Part shown: in pieces, positions 5,403 to 5,784 of the stretch
How the letters are laid out: each line of letters begins with the position of its first letter
Numbering within the stretch: position 1 is the stretch's first letter
Assembly: GCA_903908025.1 (NCBI GenBank)
Contig: CAIVQM010000066.1
Coordinates: forward strand, 1-5,784
Source: an uncultured bacterium
GTDB lineage: Bacteria; Actinomycetota; Actinomycetes; S36-B12
Direction: 5' to 3'
DNA: 5,784 bases
The notes under the pieces: generated by a model
Database searches by the model: none
Seen by the model: the letters and a program-made list of their open reading frames with translations, nothing else
Told to the model about the DNA's origin: nothing
Program-made: the position numbers and the translations under genes

Positions 5403-5784
5403 ATGTCTGCATCTCCTCTCCTCAAGCGACTGCTCGACGCCGGTGTGTTGTTCACCGAGACCTCGCAGGAACAAGCCGAGAAGCTCGTCAAGGAGTTCGT
5501 GAAAGCGGGCCAGGCCCGTCGCAAGGACAGCGAGGAGCTGGTGCGCCAGGTGGTGGATCGTGGTCGCGAGGCCAGCGAGCAGCTCGTCGCCACCGTGCAA
5601 GCGGAGATCAATAAGCAGCTCAGTCGTGTCGCCGGTCGACTGGATGAGATCGAGACCCGTGTCGAGGAGATCGCCAAGCGCCTCGGCCTCCCGGGCAAGC
5701 CAACCAAGAAGGCCGCTCCGGTGAAGAAGGCCGCTCCGGTGAAGAAGGCCGCTCCGGTGAAGAAGGCCGCTCCGGTGAAGAAGG
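5403..5784 (+). CDS. phasin-like helical protein with Lys/Ala/Pro/Val repeat tail, 3' truncated
   Basis: The reading frame is open from the ATG at 5403 to the window edge, giving 127 residues without a stop; the C-terminus is missing. Residues 1-95 are almost entirely predicted amphipathic helix, for example TSQEQAEKLVKEFVKAGQAR, SEELVRQVVDRGREASEQLV and RLDEIETRVEEIAKRLG. The last of these has heptad spacing suited to a coiled coil. This pattern resembles phasin/polyhydroxyalkanoate granule-associated proteins and the small helical proteins found next to HAD and tlyA genes in some actinobacteria. From about residue 98 the protein becomes a basic tail, KPTKK then AAPVKK repeated, like histone H1-type or HupB-type tails that bind DNA or polyphosphate. 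PHA granule binding, nucleoid binding and a scaffold role are all possible; none is shown. It follows the HAD stop by 13 bases and could be cotranscribed or use its own leaderless promoter. Confidence 0.8.
   Translation, partial: MSASPLLKRLLDAGVLFTETSQEQAEKLVKEFVKAGQARRKDSEELVRQVVDRGREASEQLVATVQAEINKQLSRVAGRLDEIETRVEEIAKRLGLPGKPTKKAAPVKKAAPVKKAAPVKKAAPVKK
5706..5784 (+). repeat. 18-bp exact tandem repeat encoding KKAAPV
   Basis: Four identical copies of AAGAAGGCCGCTCCGGTG start at 5706, 5724, 5742 and 5760. A fifth copy begins at 5778 and is cut by the window end. Each copy encodes KKAAPV. The copies are identical even at third codon positions, which points to recent expansion by slippage. 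The total copy number is unknown here. Confidence 0.95.

Noticed and set aside
4802..5707. A 301-codon minus-strand open frame across the HAD and phasin-like genes.
   Set aside because: It spans two real plus-strand genes and their gap, has no domain-like sequence, and is explained by GC-rich codon bias.

Overview
The window looks like high-GC actinobacterial chromosome. The evidence is the form of the 5S rRNA and 23S tail, the strong G/C preference at third codon positions, GTG as a likely start codon, and an Arg/Gly/Pro-rich TPR protein with a NagD-type HAD phosphatase, a pairing I remember from actinobacterial genomes. The class within the phylum cannot be fixed from this sequence; Acidimicrobiia-like is only a guess.

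Layout. Bases 1 to about 24 are the 3' end of a 23S rRNA gene. A short spacer leads to a complete 5S rRNA (about 115-231), and a strong intrinsic terminator (242-284) closes the rRNA operon. Three plus-strand genes follow: a TPR protein with a very long disordered Arg/Gly/Pro-rich N-terminus (357-1889), a short SSB-like OB-fold protein (1983-2342), and a class I fructose-bisphosphate aldolase (2397-3284). The aldolase converges on a minus-strand DUF1015 gene (4530-3343), with a 13-bp hairpin between their stop codons. The DUF1015 gene diverges from a plus-strand HAD phosphatase (4571-5389) across about 40 bp rich in inverted repeats. The last gene (5403 to beyond the window) encodes a phasin-like helical protein with a Lys/Ala/Pro/Val repeat tail and is cut by the window edge. 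No intergenic stretch exceeds 300 bases.

How the genes relate. This is mostly housekeeping and conserved-hypothetical sequence rather than one pathway. The aldolase belongs to glycolysis/gluconeogenesis, the SSB-like protein probably binds nucleic acid, and the HAD protein is a small-molecule phosphatase. TPR protein, HAD phosphatase and small protein recall the actinobacterial block that leads into tlyA, nadK and recN. Here the SSB-like, aldolase and DUF1015 genes separate the TPR gene from the HAD gene. Translation signals differ: the SSB-like and aldolase genes have clear GGAGGA sites, while the DUF1015, HAD and phasin-like genes lack one and may be leaderless.

I found no mobile element, CRISPR array, tRNA, toxin-antitoxin pair or defence system. 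The least ordinary items are the leucine- and lysine-free N-terminal region of the TPR protein, the palindrome-rich divergent start region, and the exact 18-bp repeats at the right edge.
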